Of a stretch of DNA of 42,584 bases, positions 32,694 through 39,376 are shown one piece after another (positions within the stretch are counted from its first letter, which is position 1; each line of letters starts with the position of its first letter). The notes beneath the pieces were generated by a model. It was given only the letters and a program-made list of their open reading frames with translations, was not told the DNA's origin and ran no database searches. The translations under genes were made by a program, and so were the position numbers. This stretch comes from Bacteroidales bacterium (GTDB taxonomy: Bacteria > Bacteroidota > Bacteroidia > Bacteroidales > UBA932): positions 1 to 42,584 of the forward strand of contig JAGAAF010000039.1 in the NCBI GenBank assembly GCA_017615435.1. The letters run 5' to 3'.

Positions 32694-33910
32694 TGGAAAA
32701 TATTGCCGTATACACTTTGACTTCGGCGCTGCACGATGCTGCAGCGCTCGAGGTCAGCACCAAGGAGTTCTTGAAAGAGGCGTTCCCGGAGGGGGGCTTC
32801 GAGATGTGCGGAGCGGATTTCTCGGACTTCGGCGAACACATCCTGGACTTGATTTATGTCCGCACCGGCGGCACGGAAGGCATCTTCGTCAAGTTGTTGC
32901 CGGACCTGCTGAAGAAGGGCGTCAGCCACTTCTATCTGCTGACTTCGGGCAAGAGCAACTCTCTCGCTGCTTCTATGGAGATACTCTCGTACCTCACCCA
33001 GAACGGCCTTACGGGAGAAATCCTGCACGGCAGCGGCTTGGCTGAGCGGATCAACGCCCTCGAAGCGGCCTACCGCGCCCGCGTGACGCTTAAAGGTAAG
33101 CGTCTCGGCGTGCTCGGCAAGCCCTCCGACTGGCTGATCGCCAGCGGCGCCGCTCCTTCCGCGATTCGCGAAAAGCTCGGTATGGAGCTGGTGGACGTGC
33201 CTATGGACGAGGTGCGTGCGGCTATCGACGCAGCAGAAAACGCGGACTCCGCTGAGCAGACGTTCGACTACGTCCGCGCCCGCTCGAAGCAGGTCCGCGA
33301 GGCCGTACCCGGCGCCGTGAAGATCTACTGGGGACTGCACAACCTTGCGTTGGCCCGGAAGCTGGACGGGCTCACGCTCCGCTGCTTCGACCTCCTGACG
33401 TCGGTCGGCAACACCGGCTGCCTCGCGCTCGCCCGTCTGAACGCGCAGGGCATCCCCGCCGCCTGTGAGGGCGACGTTCCCGCCCTGCTGTCGATGATGA
33501 TTTCCAACGAAATCACGATGAGCACAGGTTTTATGGCGAATCCTTCGCGTATGGACCCGGCCACCGGAAAGATAGTTTTCGCGCACTGCACGGTGTCGCT
33601 GGACTGCGTGGACAGTTTCAAACTTGATACTCATTTCGAGTCCGGAATCGGAGTCGGCATCAAGGGCCACATCCCTCACTGGCCGGTTACGATTTTTAAA
33701 GTCGCGGGCGACCTTTCGAGCGTTTTCATCGCCGAGGGCAAGATTCTCCGCAACCTGGATGAGCCGAACCTCTGCCGCACGCAGATCGAGGTCCAGCTCG
33801 ACGACCCCTCGCTGATTCGCGACTACTTCCTGACCAACCCCATCGGCAATCACCACATAATCGTCCCCGGCCGTTGGTCTGCCGCCTTCAAGGCCTTCTT
33901 CGAAGGGTGA
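32693..33910 (+). CDS. L-fucose/L-arabinose isomerase-like protein
   Basis: This 405-residue protein resembles the FucI/AraA-like isomerase superfamily. The C-terminal half has CEGDVPALLSMMISNEI, FMANPSRMDPATGKIVFAHC and LDTHFESGIGVGIKG, close to conserved blocks around metal ligands in that group. The N-terminal half (FVKLLPDLLKKGVSHFYLL and nearby) is less clear. It is shorter than true FucI (about 590). No fucose or arabinose kinase or transporter lies nearby, so the substrate and even catalytic activity are uncertain. It follows the HAD gene and is convergent with the DnaE-like gene. Confidence 0.68.
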   Translation: MENIAVYTLTSALHDAAALEVSTKEFLKEAFPEGGFEMCGADFSDFGEHILDLIYVRTGGTEGIFVKLLPDLLKKGVSHFYLLTSGKSNSLAASMEILSYLTQNGLTGEILHGSGLAERINALEAAYRARVTLKGKRLGVLGKPSDWLIASGAAPSAIREKLGMELVDVPMDEVRAAIDAAENADSAEQTFDYVRARSKQVREAVPGAVKIYWGLHNLALARKLDGLTLRCFDLLTSVGNTGCLALARLNAQGIPAACEGDVPALLSMMISNEITMSTGFMANPSRMDPATGKIVFAHCTVSLDCVDSFKLDTHFESGIGVGIKGHIPHWPVTIFKVAGDLSSVFIAEGKILRNLDEPNLCRTQIEVQLDDPSLIRDYFLTNPIGNHHIIVPGRWSAAFKAFFEG

Positions 33911-33924
33911 TATTATCACCTTCG
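33901..33924. terminator. Dyad between convergent genes
   Basis: CGAAGGGTGATA pairs with TTATCACCTTCG with one bulged G. It covers the stop of the FucI-like gene and fills most of the gap to the DnaE-like stop at 33929. There is no T run, so this is a weak terminator call. Confidence 0.35.
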
Positions 33925-33928
33925 CAGC

Positions 33929-34861
33929 TCACTTTCGATGCCACATAAGTTCGACCGCGAGCATTGTGCGGCCGATGAAGTGGCCTTTCGGCGCGAGGTC
34001 CTGGAAGGGAGGGAACTCCGGGGCATCAGGGGTGTTGCTCAGCAGGAGTGCCTGTTCCTGGTAGACAGGGATGCCGTAGCTGTCGCGGAGAGCGCGGTTG
34101 ACTTCGGCGTTTTCGTAGGTGACCATAGTGTCCGGACTCTTTTTGGCCTCGAGGATCTTGTCGAAGAGCTTGATTCGGCCGGGCCAGAAGATTGCGTTCA
34201 GGAGGACCAGGTCTGACATTGATTTTGGGTCGAAGTCGAAGAGCATTTCGCGCATCTTGTCGGAGTCAAAGAAGATGATCCCGTCCGTGGCTCCGCGGCT
34301 GAAGAGGCTGAGGGAGGGAGCTACCAGCGGGTGCCAGCCGTCTTTGAGCGTTTGCTTGAAGTGATCCAGGATGTCGTAGGTGGTAATCCTGATTATGACT
34401 TTTTTAAGCAGCTCGCCGTCGATGAAGGTGATTTCGAAGAGGCCGGGCTCCGTCTCGATGACGAATTCGTTTTCGCGGTTGGAGAGAACTTTCCGGGCCA
34501 CTTCCAGGCAGCCGGAACCAGCTTCGAAGGGGATTTCCGCTCCGTCGTGGACCGCCTTTGTGAAGCGGGAGAAAGGCAGGTCCCATTCTACCGGATTGAC
34601 GTGGGTCACGCGGGTCAAGTAGAGCAGGAAGGAGTCGGGCAGGTAGCTATAGCCGGGGTTGACCACGATCCGGGCGCGGCGCATCGCTGCCGCCAGTTCC
34701 TGCAGGAGCATTATTAGGCACTCACGTCCGGGGCAGGCGTCAAGCCAGTCCAGTTCTTCGGTGAGTCGTTTCTGGAGTGCCTCGATGGTGATGGGGGCGA
34801 CTCCGGTTGTTTTTGTGCGCCCGAGGGCGCTGTTGAGTGTTTGTAGTAATTTTTTGTTCAT
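33929..34861 (-). CDS. Stand-alone DnaE-like (DNA polymerase III alpha) fragment, probably non-catalytic
   Basis: This 310-residue protein aligns by eye with the palm-finger part of bacterial C-family polymerases. FLLYLTRVTHVNPVEWDLPF resembles the segment before the first catalytic aspartates, FDPKSMSDLVLLNAIFWPGR resembles DLIALNALYRPGP, and SYGIPVYQEQALLLS resembles TYGVIVYQEQVMQIA. The PHP domain, the C-terminal DNA-binding parts and the PDFDxDF catalytic motif are absent; where PDFD would lie the sequence reads IPFEAGSGCLE. It is therefore probably not a polymerase. It may compete for, or bind, polymerase partners or DNA. It stands at the border with the accessory region. Confidence 0.62.
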   Translation of the reverse strand: MNKKLLQTLNSALGRTKTTGVAPITIEALQKRLTEELDWLDACPGRECLIMLLQELAAAMRRARIVVNPGYSYLPDSFLLYLTRVTHVNPVEWDLPFSRFTKAVHDGAEIPFEAGSGCLEVARKVLSNRENEFVIETEPGLFEITFIDGELLKKVIIRITTYDILDHFKQTLKDGWHPLVAPSLSLFSRGATDGIIFFDSDKMREMLFDFDPKSMSDLVLLNAIFWPGRIKLFDKILEAKKSPDTMVTYENAEVNRALRDSYGIPVYQEQALLLSNTPDAPEFPPFQDLAPKGHFIGRTMLAVELMWHRK

Positions 34862-34890
34862 AATGTATCAGATTTGTCAAAGACTCTTAT

Positions 34891-34919
34891 AAGTAATCGA
34901 TACGAAGTCGCAAAGTAGA
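34891..34919 (-). repeat. Inverted element with TCGATACGAAGT, left copy
   Basis: AAGTAATCGATACGAAGTCGCAAAGTA matches, in inverted orientation, the sequence at 36518-36543 (core TCGATACGAAGT, then GCAAA). It lies 30 bases before the DnaE-like start. It could be a shared operator or one end of an inserted segment. Confidence 0.5.
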
Positions 34920-34999
34920 CAACTGCGTTTTTGGAGCGAAAAACGCATTTTTCGAGAAAAATTCTTTCAAAATGGCCTCCTTGGGTCATTTTACCGCGC

Positions 35000-35030
35000 T
35001 TGTAAAAACGCCGGCGATTTCATAACTTTG
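35000..35030 (+). promoter_or_regulatory. Promoter TTG-N20-TAACTTTG
   Basis: TTG (35000-35002) and TAACTTTG (35023-35030) are 20 bases apart and 14 bases before the ATG at 35045, a good Bacteroidetes-type promoter. Confidence 0.65.
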
Positions 35031-35044
35031 TAAAAACCACGTCT

Positions 35045-35632
35045 ATGCCCCTGAAATTCTACCTTGACAAACGAACAAACAAGCACGGAGAGGCCCCGAT
35101 AAGACTGGTCTGGTCTTTCAATGGGGACCGTTTCCAGACCACGATGGGTTTCAGCATCCCTCCAAAAGCTTGGGACGATACCGCCAAGCGTGTAACGCCT
35201 GCGGAGTACAACCATAAGAATACTGCATCATCGACCATCAACGCCTTTATCGAAGCAACAGAGAAGGCGGTCAATCGTGTGGAGAACTATGCTCGGGTTC
35301 AGAATGCCACCCTAACCAAGCCTTTCGTGAAAATTGTCATTGAAGATGTCCTTTCGGCCGGAGGTGATTATCCATCAATAAAGGAATCGCGCTGGATAAA
35401 GATGCTGCAGGAGCGCTGCCTGACCAAAGCCAGATACTTCGAACATTTCAAGGGCGGCAAGTACAAACTCATCGGCTTCGGCAAGGACTCCGAGACTTTG
35501 GAAGACGTGGTTGTCTATCAAGCGCTATACGGAGCGAACCAAATCTGGGTCCGCCCGTATGACATCTTCTTCAGCAAGGTAACGCTGCCGGATGGCACCG
35601 AAGTGGAAAGGTTTAAGGAAATAACAATCTAG
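35045..35632 (+). CDS. Integrase arm-binding domain fused to DUF1653
   Basis: The 195 residues have two parts. Residues 1-105 look like the arm-type DNA-binding region of Bacteroidetes tyrosine recombinases: LKFYLDKRTNKHGEAPIRLV, then TTMGFSIPPKAWDD and STINAFIEATEKAVNRVE. The SAM-like core-binding and catalytic domains are missing. Residues about 132-192 (RYFEHFKGGKYKLIGFGKDS, then VVYQALYGANQIWVRPYDIF) match DUF1653, a small domain of unknown function. The frame is open and well supported by a promoter, so this looks like a functional fusion rather than simple decay. It stands at the start of the accessory region. Confidence 0.68.
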   Translation: MPLKFYLDKRTNKHGEAPIRLVWSFNGDRFQTTMGFSIPPKAWDDTAKRVTPAEYNHKNTASSTINAFIEATEKAVNRVENYARVQNATLTKPFVKIVIEDVLSAGGDYPSIKESRWIKMLQERCLTKARYFEHFKGGKYKLIGFGKDSETLEDVVVYQALYGANQIWVRPYDIFFSKVTLPDGTEVERFKEITI

Positions 35633-35644
35633 CATATAAGCACT

Positions 35645-36352
35645 ATGGAGAATAAATACGCCCAAAAGTTTATAGAGTACCTAAACAATGAGTTTAATCC
35701 GGAAACATTTTATAGGGAACTAGCTCATCGATTCGGTCAGTACGGGACCTCCAAAGGAAGGCCCTATTCTGAGATTTATGCTCAAATTATACTTGAGTAT
35801 AATGTCATTGAAAAGTTAAACGATATCGAATGTGTTTCTCGAAAGGATGGTTATAATCCGCAAAGTCATACGGAGGTCACGGTTAACAAGGAAACAAACC
35901 AAATTGAGAAAACCTTTGCAAAGAGTTTATTAAATAAGACGTTCGATGGGTTCGGCCATATGATGGGATTTGAGATACCTCTTCAGGATATAAGGACTGA
36001 TGTTGGTGGGGATATTGATTTATTCTCCTATGATCCACAGAGCAATAATGCATACATTCTAGAGTTTAAAAGACCAAAGGCCACAGATACATTATTGCGA
36101 TGTGCGCTTGAGGCATACACATATTATAAAAGGGTCAACCATACTGGCCTTTTGAAAAGCTTTAATCTCACGGAGGAGAATCCTACCATTATTCCGGCTG
36201 TTTTAGTCTTCAATACCTGCCAAGCGGCAAAAGAGTATTATGATCTTGATAATCGTCCTTTCTTAAAACAGGTTCTTGAACAGATGAATGTTAGAACTTT
36301 TATCATAGACATAAGTATCATTCCCGAAGAATATCGTATTCTTTTTAAATAA
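35645..36352 (+). CDS. Hypothetical protein with PD-(D/E)XK nuclease-like motif
   Basis: I do not recognise this 235-residue protein by name. It has a candidate nuclease core: GGDIDLFSYD (D123/D125) followed by AYILEFKRP (E140, K142), the D-ExK spacing of restriction-endonuclease-like folds. An N-terminal helical part (1-95) and a C-terminal block (IIPAVLVFNTCQAAKEYYDL) flank it. The DNA is much more AT-rich than the core genome, pointing to foreign origin. It starts 12 bases after the DUF1653 fusion, so the two are probably cotranscribed. A defence or mobile-element role is inferred only from context. Confidence 0.58.
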   Translation: MENKYAQKFIEYLNNEFNPETFYRELAHRFGQYGTSKGRPYSEIYAQIILEYNVIEKLNDIECVSRKDGYNPQSHTEVTVNKETNQIEKTFAKSLLNKTFDGFGHMMGFEIPLQDIRTDVGGDIDLFSYDPQSNNAYILEFKRPKATDTLLRCALEAYTYYKRVNHTGLLKSFNLTEENPTIIPAVLVFNTCQAAKEYYDLDNRPFLKQVLEQMNVRTFIIDISIIPEEYRILFK

Positions 36353-36517
36353 TAAGAAATACTCTTCATCGCCAGAACAGGTTGGTGGTTTAAGAGATTA
36401 AAAAGGCCGCCAGTTTGCCAGCGATTTTATGAGCGCCATATAAGGGCGGGGATAGCTGATTTGGGATAATTAATTTGAAAGAATAGGCCGAAAAACACTC
36501 AAAAGCACTTGTTCGTA

Positions 36518-36543
36518 ATTTGCTACTTCGTATCGAATAAGTA
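36518..36543 (+). repeat. Inverted element with ACTTCGTATCGA, right copy
   Basis: TTTGCTACTTCGTATCGAATAAGT is the inverted partner of 34891-34919. Here it overlaps the start region of the next gene (ATG 36543). The inner part TTCG-TAT-CGAA is itself palindromic. Confidence 0.5.
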
Positions 36544-37550
36544 TGAAGAATACAAACAATACGAACAGAAACCTGCTGAAAATACAGCGGGTAATTGAGC
36601 AGGGCAATCAGCCCATTTACAATCTATTTAACAACGAAGAGGTCGGCGAGATTCTCTCCAACACTCCTCTTGTACACACATCTTATCACGGACGATTCTC
36701 CCAAAGATCCCTCCAGATACCCTTTGTGGATCGAGGAATGGATCTCGCGCTGATTTTCGGCCTGGACCATAAGACATTCGGAGAAAAATATCTTGAAGCC
36801 ATCAGCGGTGACGGGCAAGAGGCAAAAAGGATACGAACTCTTCATTCGTCCTCACTTCTTTGCTTGTTGTGTTTTTACGCAGTTTCAAAAGAAAAGCCTC
36901 TTGTTTTATGCCTGGATGGGAAAGAAGTCATTTTTACGGAGTCCTACTTCGAAGTAAAGAACCCTGTCGGCATAGATATGTCAGGGCGTATGCACAATTC
37001 CAACATAGATGTTGTGTTGTTTGGGCGTTATTCTATCACGGGGAAAAAGGTTATCCTTTATTTGGAGTCCAAATTCTCTGAGTATCTGGTTGGGGGCGGT
37101 TACGAGGGCATCTCAAATTTTGTTTACCGGGAGATTTATTCTCAGCTGTCTAAGGGCAACTGTTTGTCCAGAATGGGCCTTAAGATTGAGAATACTCCTG
37201 GAAAACCGGGCTATTTCGATTTGAAGTCTATAAAAGGGAAGACGCACCATTATGCCTGCGGCATCAAGCAGATGATTTCTCATTTCTTGGGAGTTAAGAA
37301 TGTCGCTGATAGTGGAAAGAATGCCGACAGTGACGTTTACCTTGGTGAGATTCTCTTCCGGTTTGACGAATCGATTGATCCCGAAGGCGGAAAATACAAA
37401 GACTACACAGAATTATACGAGGTCTTGGCTGAAGGTTTGAACAATCTGGCAGAATCCAAGTTCAAGGTGATTAACAAATGCTTCACTTACCAGGAAGTGT
37501 TCAAGGACTTCAAACTTGACGCCGCCGTGCGAGCCTTTTATTCCCTCTAG
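36543..37550 (+). CDS. Hypothetical protein with PD-(D/E)XK nuclease-like motif
   Basis: This 335-residue protein is unnamed to me. NIDVVLFGRYS (D156) and KKVILYLESKFSEYL (E175, K177) form a D-ExK pair typical of PD-(D/E)XK nucleases. The N-terminal 130 residues have no recognised domain. AT content is raised relative to the core genes. ATG 36543 lies within the inverted element. The 190 bases before it show no gene and no clear TAnnTTTG promoter. It is convergent with the Nudix gene (12-base gap). Confidence 0.55.
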   Translation: MKNTNNTNRNLLKIQRVIEQGNQPIYNLFNNEEVGEILSNTPLVHTSYHGRFSQRSLQIPFVDRGMDLALIFGLDHKTFGEKYLEAISGDGQEAKRIRTLHSSSLLCLLCFYAVSKEKPLVLCLDGKEVIFTESYFEVKNPVGIDMSGRMHNSNIDVVLFGRYSITGKKVILYLESKFSEYLVGGGYEGISNFVYREIYSQLSKGNCLSRMGLKIENTPGKPGYFDLKSIKGKTHHYACGIKQMISHFLGVKNVADSGKNADSDVYLGEILFRFDESIDPEGGKYKDYTELYEVLAEGLNNLAESKFKVINKCFTYQEVFKDFKLDAAVRAFYSL

Positions 37551-37562
37551 GTGTAAAGAATG

Positions 37563-37952
37563 CTATTCTAACTCCTTGGCTATCTTCGGCAGAATACCCT
37601 CGTCCGCCGGCAACCACTTAACCGAATAAATCTCATCCTTTGAAAGCCATCTTGCGGCCTTATGCTCGTTGAGGTGAAGTGCCTCGGAAAGAAGCGAGCA
37701 CATATAGCAGTGCAAAGTGAGGTGGAATTCGGGATAGTCCCAGTCAACGGTGCAAAGGTATTTGTCTATTCGGATATCGGATGACAGTTCCTCCCGTATT
37801 TCGCGCACAAGCGCCTGCTCCGGAGTCTCTCCTGGCTCCATCTTCCCGCCCGGGAACTCCCACCAGTCCTTCCAGTCGCCATAACCCCGCTGGGTGGCAA
37901 ATATCTTGTCCCCTCTGCGAATAATCGCCGCCACGACTTCAATTGACTTCAT
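37563..37952 (-). CDS. Nudix hydrolase, MutT-like
   Basis: This 129-residue protein starts MKSIEVVAAIIRRGDKIFAT and has a Nudix box GGKMEPGETPEQALVREIRE followed by ELSS (about 35-58). It fits G-x5-E-x7-REUxEExGU except that the last Gly is Ser. FPGGK and the short length resemble (d)CTP/8-oxo-dGTP diphosphatases of the MutT group, which clean the nucleotide pool. The substrate is not certain. Composition is closer to the core genome than that of its plus-strand neighbours. Confidence 0.85.
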   Translation of the reverse strand: MKSIEVVAAIIRRGDKIFATQRGYGDWKDWWEFPGGKMEPGETPEQALVREIREELSSDIRIDKYLCTVDWDYPEFHLTLHCYMCSLLSEALHLNEHKAARWLSKDEIYSVKWLPADEGILPKIAKELE

Positions 37953-37993
37953 CTTGTTATTGACCCTCTTTTGCGAAGTTAATCATTTTTCAA

Positions 37994-38024
37994 TTTGCGA
38001 TTTCAGGAAATACCTCTATATTTG
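37994..38024 (+). promoter_or_regulatory. Promoter of predicted RNA 1 (TTTG-N19-TATATTTG)
   Basis: TTTG (37994-37997) and TATATTTG (38017-38024) with a 19-base spacer match both Bacteroidetes promoter elements. No protein start follows; the next 100 bases end in a terminator. Confidence 0.6.
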
Positions 38025-38030
38025 CAGTGG

Positions 38031-38130
38031 AATCGTCACGGGGATTTCGCTGAAGGGTTGACAACCCTTTTGAGCATAAGCTTGATTCGAGCCCCTTCGA
38101 AAGTCGCGGCCTAGGCGGCTTTTATTTTTT
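38031..38130 (+). ncRNA. Predicted small RNA 1 of the small-protein/RNA module
   Basis: A transcript of about 100 nt is predicted from the promoter at 37994-38024 to a terminator at 38102-38130. Near its start is a perfect hairpin AAGGGTT/AACCCTT (38053-38069). It shares three ordered blocks with predicted RNA 2: TTTGCrGTrG at the promoter edge, ATTTCGCT, and TCGAGCC. No start-codon frame of note exists. It runs opposite to the small-protein pseudogene and its terminator abuts that gene's ancestral stop codon. I match it to no known RNA family. The start is inferred from the promoter and the end from the T run. Confidence 0.45.
38102..38130 (+). terminator. Terminator of predicted RNA 1
   Basis: AGTCGC pairs with GCGGCT (one T-G) around GGCCTAG, followed by TTTTATTTTTT. 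The T run reaches the stop codon (38122-38124) of the opposing gene. Confidence 0.6.
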
Positions 38131-38474
38131 GTCTTCATCAGTCGTGTTCGACGCCGAAATAGAATATTGGACGTATTCACCTTTTGATTGTGGTCATCCT
38201 GTTTCTTTGGGCCAGAGGACACTTTAACGGCCTTTGAAAGAATCTCTGTAAGTTGGAATACCGCAACAGTAGATTCATAGGAGCGCGCTGCGTGCTCAAC
38301 TGTCTCATTATATGATAAGCCTTTGACCTTGATTTCAGCTTTGAGCGATCCATTCCAGACAGATTTCGATGGGTTTTTGGAAACCCATCTTGTGTAAAAG
38401 TCTTTTATTATTCTCTCGCGCGCCTTTATCTCTTCTCGCGTCTTTCCCTTCGGTATATCCATAGCTTTAACCAT
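38122..38474 (-). pseudogene. Small-protein family gene, copy 1, broken by an internal deletion
   Basis: From ATG 38474 (or 38462, giving MDIPKGKTREEIKARERIIK) the frame encodes about 100 residues up to a run ending DDHNQK. A different frame then continues GEYVQYSISASNTTDEDKK to a stop at 38122. Comparison with copy 2 shows that a block like KPFESMIIMHY...GVRRG is missing at the junction, near 38180. The intact family protein would be about 130 residues. I do not know its function. Read without the frame change, the ORF runs on to 38016. Promoter at 38489-38519. Confidence 0.6.
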
Positions 38475-38488
38475 ATTAATTCTTATGG

Positions 38489-38519
38489 CAAAGATATCAC
38501 CTAACAATCAAAAAGTCAA
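38489..38519 (-). promoter_or_regulatory. Promoter of small-protein copy 1 (TTG-N20-TATCTTTG)
   Basis: On the minus strand TTG (38519-38517) and TATCTTTG (38496-38489) are 20 bases apart. The TTG lies inside one arm of the dyad at 38515-38538. Confidence 0.65.
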
Positions 38520-38538
38520 GACCCGAAAGTCTTGACTA
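38515..38538. promoter_or_regulatory. Perfect dyad AGTCAAGAC/GTCTTGACT at the promoter, copy 1
   Basis: Two 9-base arms around a 6-base centre overlap the -33 region. The minus-strand arm is followed by TTTTT, so it could also be a terminator for upstream transcription. The identical dyad lies before copy 2. Confidence 0.55.
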
Positions 38539-38585
38539 TCAGTCAGTTAGGGCTTTACATTGGCCCGCGGTCAGTAGTTGCCATT
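38520..38585. repeat. Repeat upstream of small-protein copy 1
   Basis: CGAAAGTCTTGACTATCAG and, after a short gap, CCGCGGTCAGtAGTTGCC are shared with 39380-39440, so the duplication covers the promoter and about 60 bases upstream. Confidence 0.6.
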
Positions 38586-38651
38586 ATTCCTTCCCGTGGG
38601 TGGGCACGTCCGCCCGGGGTAAACTGCTGCACCGCCGCTTTGCCTGCCAAG

Positions 38652-38735
38652 TGCGCAAGATGTTCCAAATAACGGGACATCTTGTGCGAAAACGGGGGTA
38701 TTTTGCTTAAGATGTCCCAAAGATCGGGACATCTT
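38652..38735. repeat. Two tandem hairpins with AAGATGTCCC arms
   Basis: Hairpin 1 is 38652-38687 (14-base arms with two G-U type pairs, 7-base loop). Hairpin 2 is 38709-38735 (AAGATGTCCC/GGGACATCTT, perfect, 7-base loop, then TTT). The same 10-base arm is thus used in both. Confidence 0.6.
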
Positions 38736-38863
38736 TTACGCTTTGAGTGCTGGGAGACTCTTTTTCGGGCATTCGCATTTTCTTCCCCCGCTTCGCGGAA
38801 AAGGTCACCGTCCTACCGCGCACTCGGGGGCAGGGAAGGGATATTAAATAGCGCTTCCAGTCC

Positions 38864-38893
38864 TTGTGAATTCAAAAAATGATTATACCTTTG
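38864..38893 (+). promoter_or_regulatory. Promoter of predicted RNA 2 (TTG-N19-TACCTTTG)
   Basis: TTG (38864-38866) and TACCTTTG (38886-38893) with a 19-base spacer. The bases after it (CGGTAGGAA) resemble those after the promoter of predicted RNA 1 (CAGTGGAA). Confidence 0.6.
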
Positions 38894-38899
38894 CGGTAG

Positions 38900-39028
38900 G
38901 AAATAAATCGCGGAACGGATGAGGTATTTCGCTAAGTGCAAAGTCCCCGCCTCGAGCCTCTCCTTATGGTAAAGATCCTTCGCGTTTTCCTGGGGCGAGT
39001 CTAAGGATGTCAAATTGGCATCCTTTTT
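38900..39028 (+). ncRNA. Predicted small RNA 2 of the small-protein/RNA module
   Basis: About 130 nt are predicted from the promoter at 38864-38893 to the terminator at 39003-39028. It shares ATTTCGCT (38925-38932) and TCGAGCC with predicted RNA 1 in the same order, but is longer between the second block and the terminator. A 17-codon frame from ATG 38919 exists, yet it has no counterpart in RNA 1, so a non-coding role is favoured. It is convergent with small-protein copy 2, whose stop codon starts on the base after the T run. Confidence 0.45.
39003..39028 (+). terminator. Terminator of predicted RNA 2
   Basis: AAGGATG (39003-39009) pairs with CATCCTT (39019-39025), followed by a T run to 39028. 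The stop codon of the opposing gene begins at 39029. Confidence 0.65.
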
Positions 39029-39341
39029 CTATCCTTCTATAGCCGTAATACAGTATTGAACTTTCTCGTGATTGCCTCTTCGCACTCCGACCGTCATTTT
39101 CACTGTCCCGATCCCAGGACTCTCATAATGCATGATAATCATACTCTCAAAAGGTTTTTGATTACCATTTGCTTTTGGCGGAACCGCACCTACTTTTTTT
39201 GCGTAAGTTAAGATTGCATCCAATTGGAGAACAGCGAGAGTTGAGAGATGGATTTGCAATCTTCCACTCTCTATAAAAACGAGCAATTATGTTCCTTCGG
39301 ACAATTATGTCTTCCGGGCGATTTCCTGTCGGTATTTCCAT
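39029..39341 (-). pseudogene. Small-protein family gene, copy 2, broken by a different deletion
   Basis: From ATG 39341 the frame reads MEIPTGNRPEDIIVRRNIIA and on to ANPSLNS, homologous to the N-terminus of copy 1. A second frame then carries LSTLAVLQLDAILTY, NQKPFESMIIMHYESPG and HEKVQYCITAIEG to a stop at 39029. About 30 residues present in copy 1 (the SVWNGSLKAEIKVKG block) are missing at the frame change, near 39260. The two copies therefore lost different parts of one ancestral gene. Promoter at 39346-39376. Confidence 0.6.
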
Positions 39342-39345
39342 ATCG

Positions 39346-39376
39346 CAAAGATACCACCTCCAAACATAAAAGTCAA
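39346..39376 (-). promoter_or_regulatory. Promoter of small-protein copy 2 (TTG-N20-TATCTTTG)
   Basis: On the minus strand TTG (39376-39374) and TATCTTTG (39353-39346) are 20 bases apart, and the ATG follows 4 bases later. Layout is the same as copy 1. Confidence 0.65.

Larger units (their letters stand above)
38520..38885. other. Gap between the two modules
   Basis: No supported gene. The first 70 bases repeat the region upstream of module 2. Two hairpins with AAGATGTCCC arms follow (38652-38687 and 38709-38735). The rest, to the promoter of predicted RNA 2, shows nothing I can name. Confidence 0.5.

Noticed and set aside
30653..33919. Long minus-strand frames opposite the phosphohexomutase and FucI-like genes
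   Set aside because: Same pattern: high-GC shadows without motifs or start context.
38041..38100. T-loop-like TTGATTCGAGCCCC suggesting a tRNA or tmRNA remnant
   Set aside because: No acceptor, D or anticodon arm can be formed around it.
38682..38882. 66-codon plus-strand frame between the modules
   Set aside because: It crosses a hairpin and has no promoter or family; chance frame.
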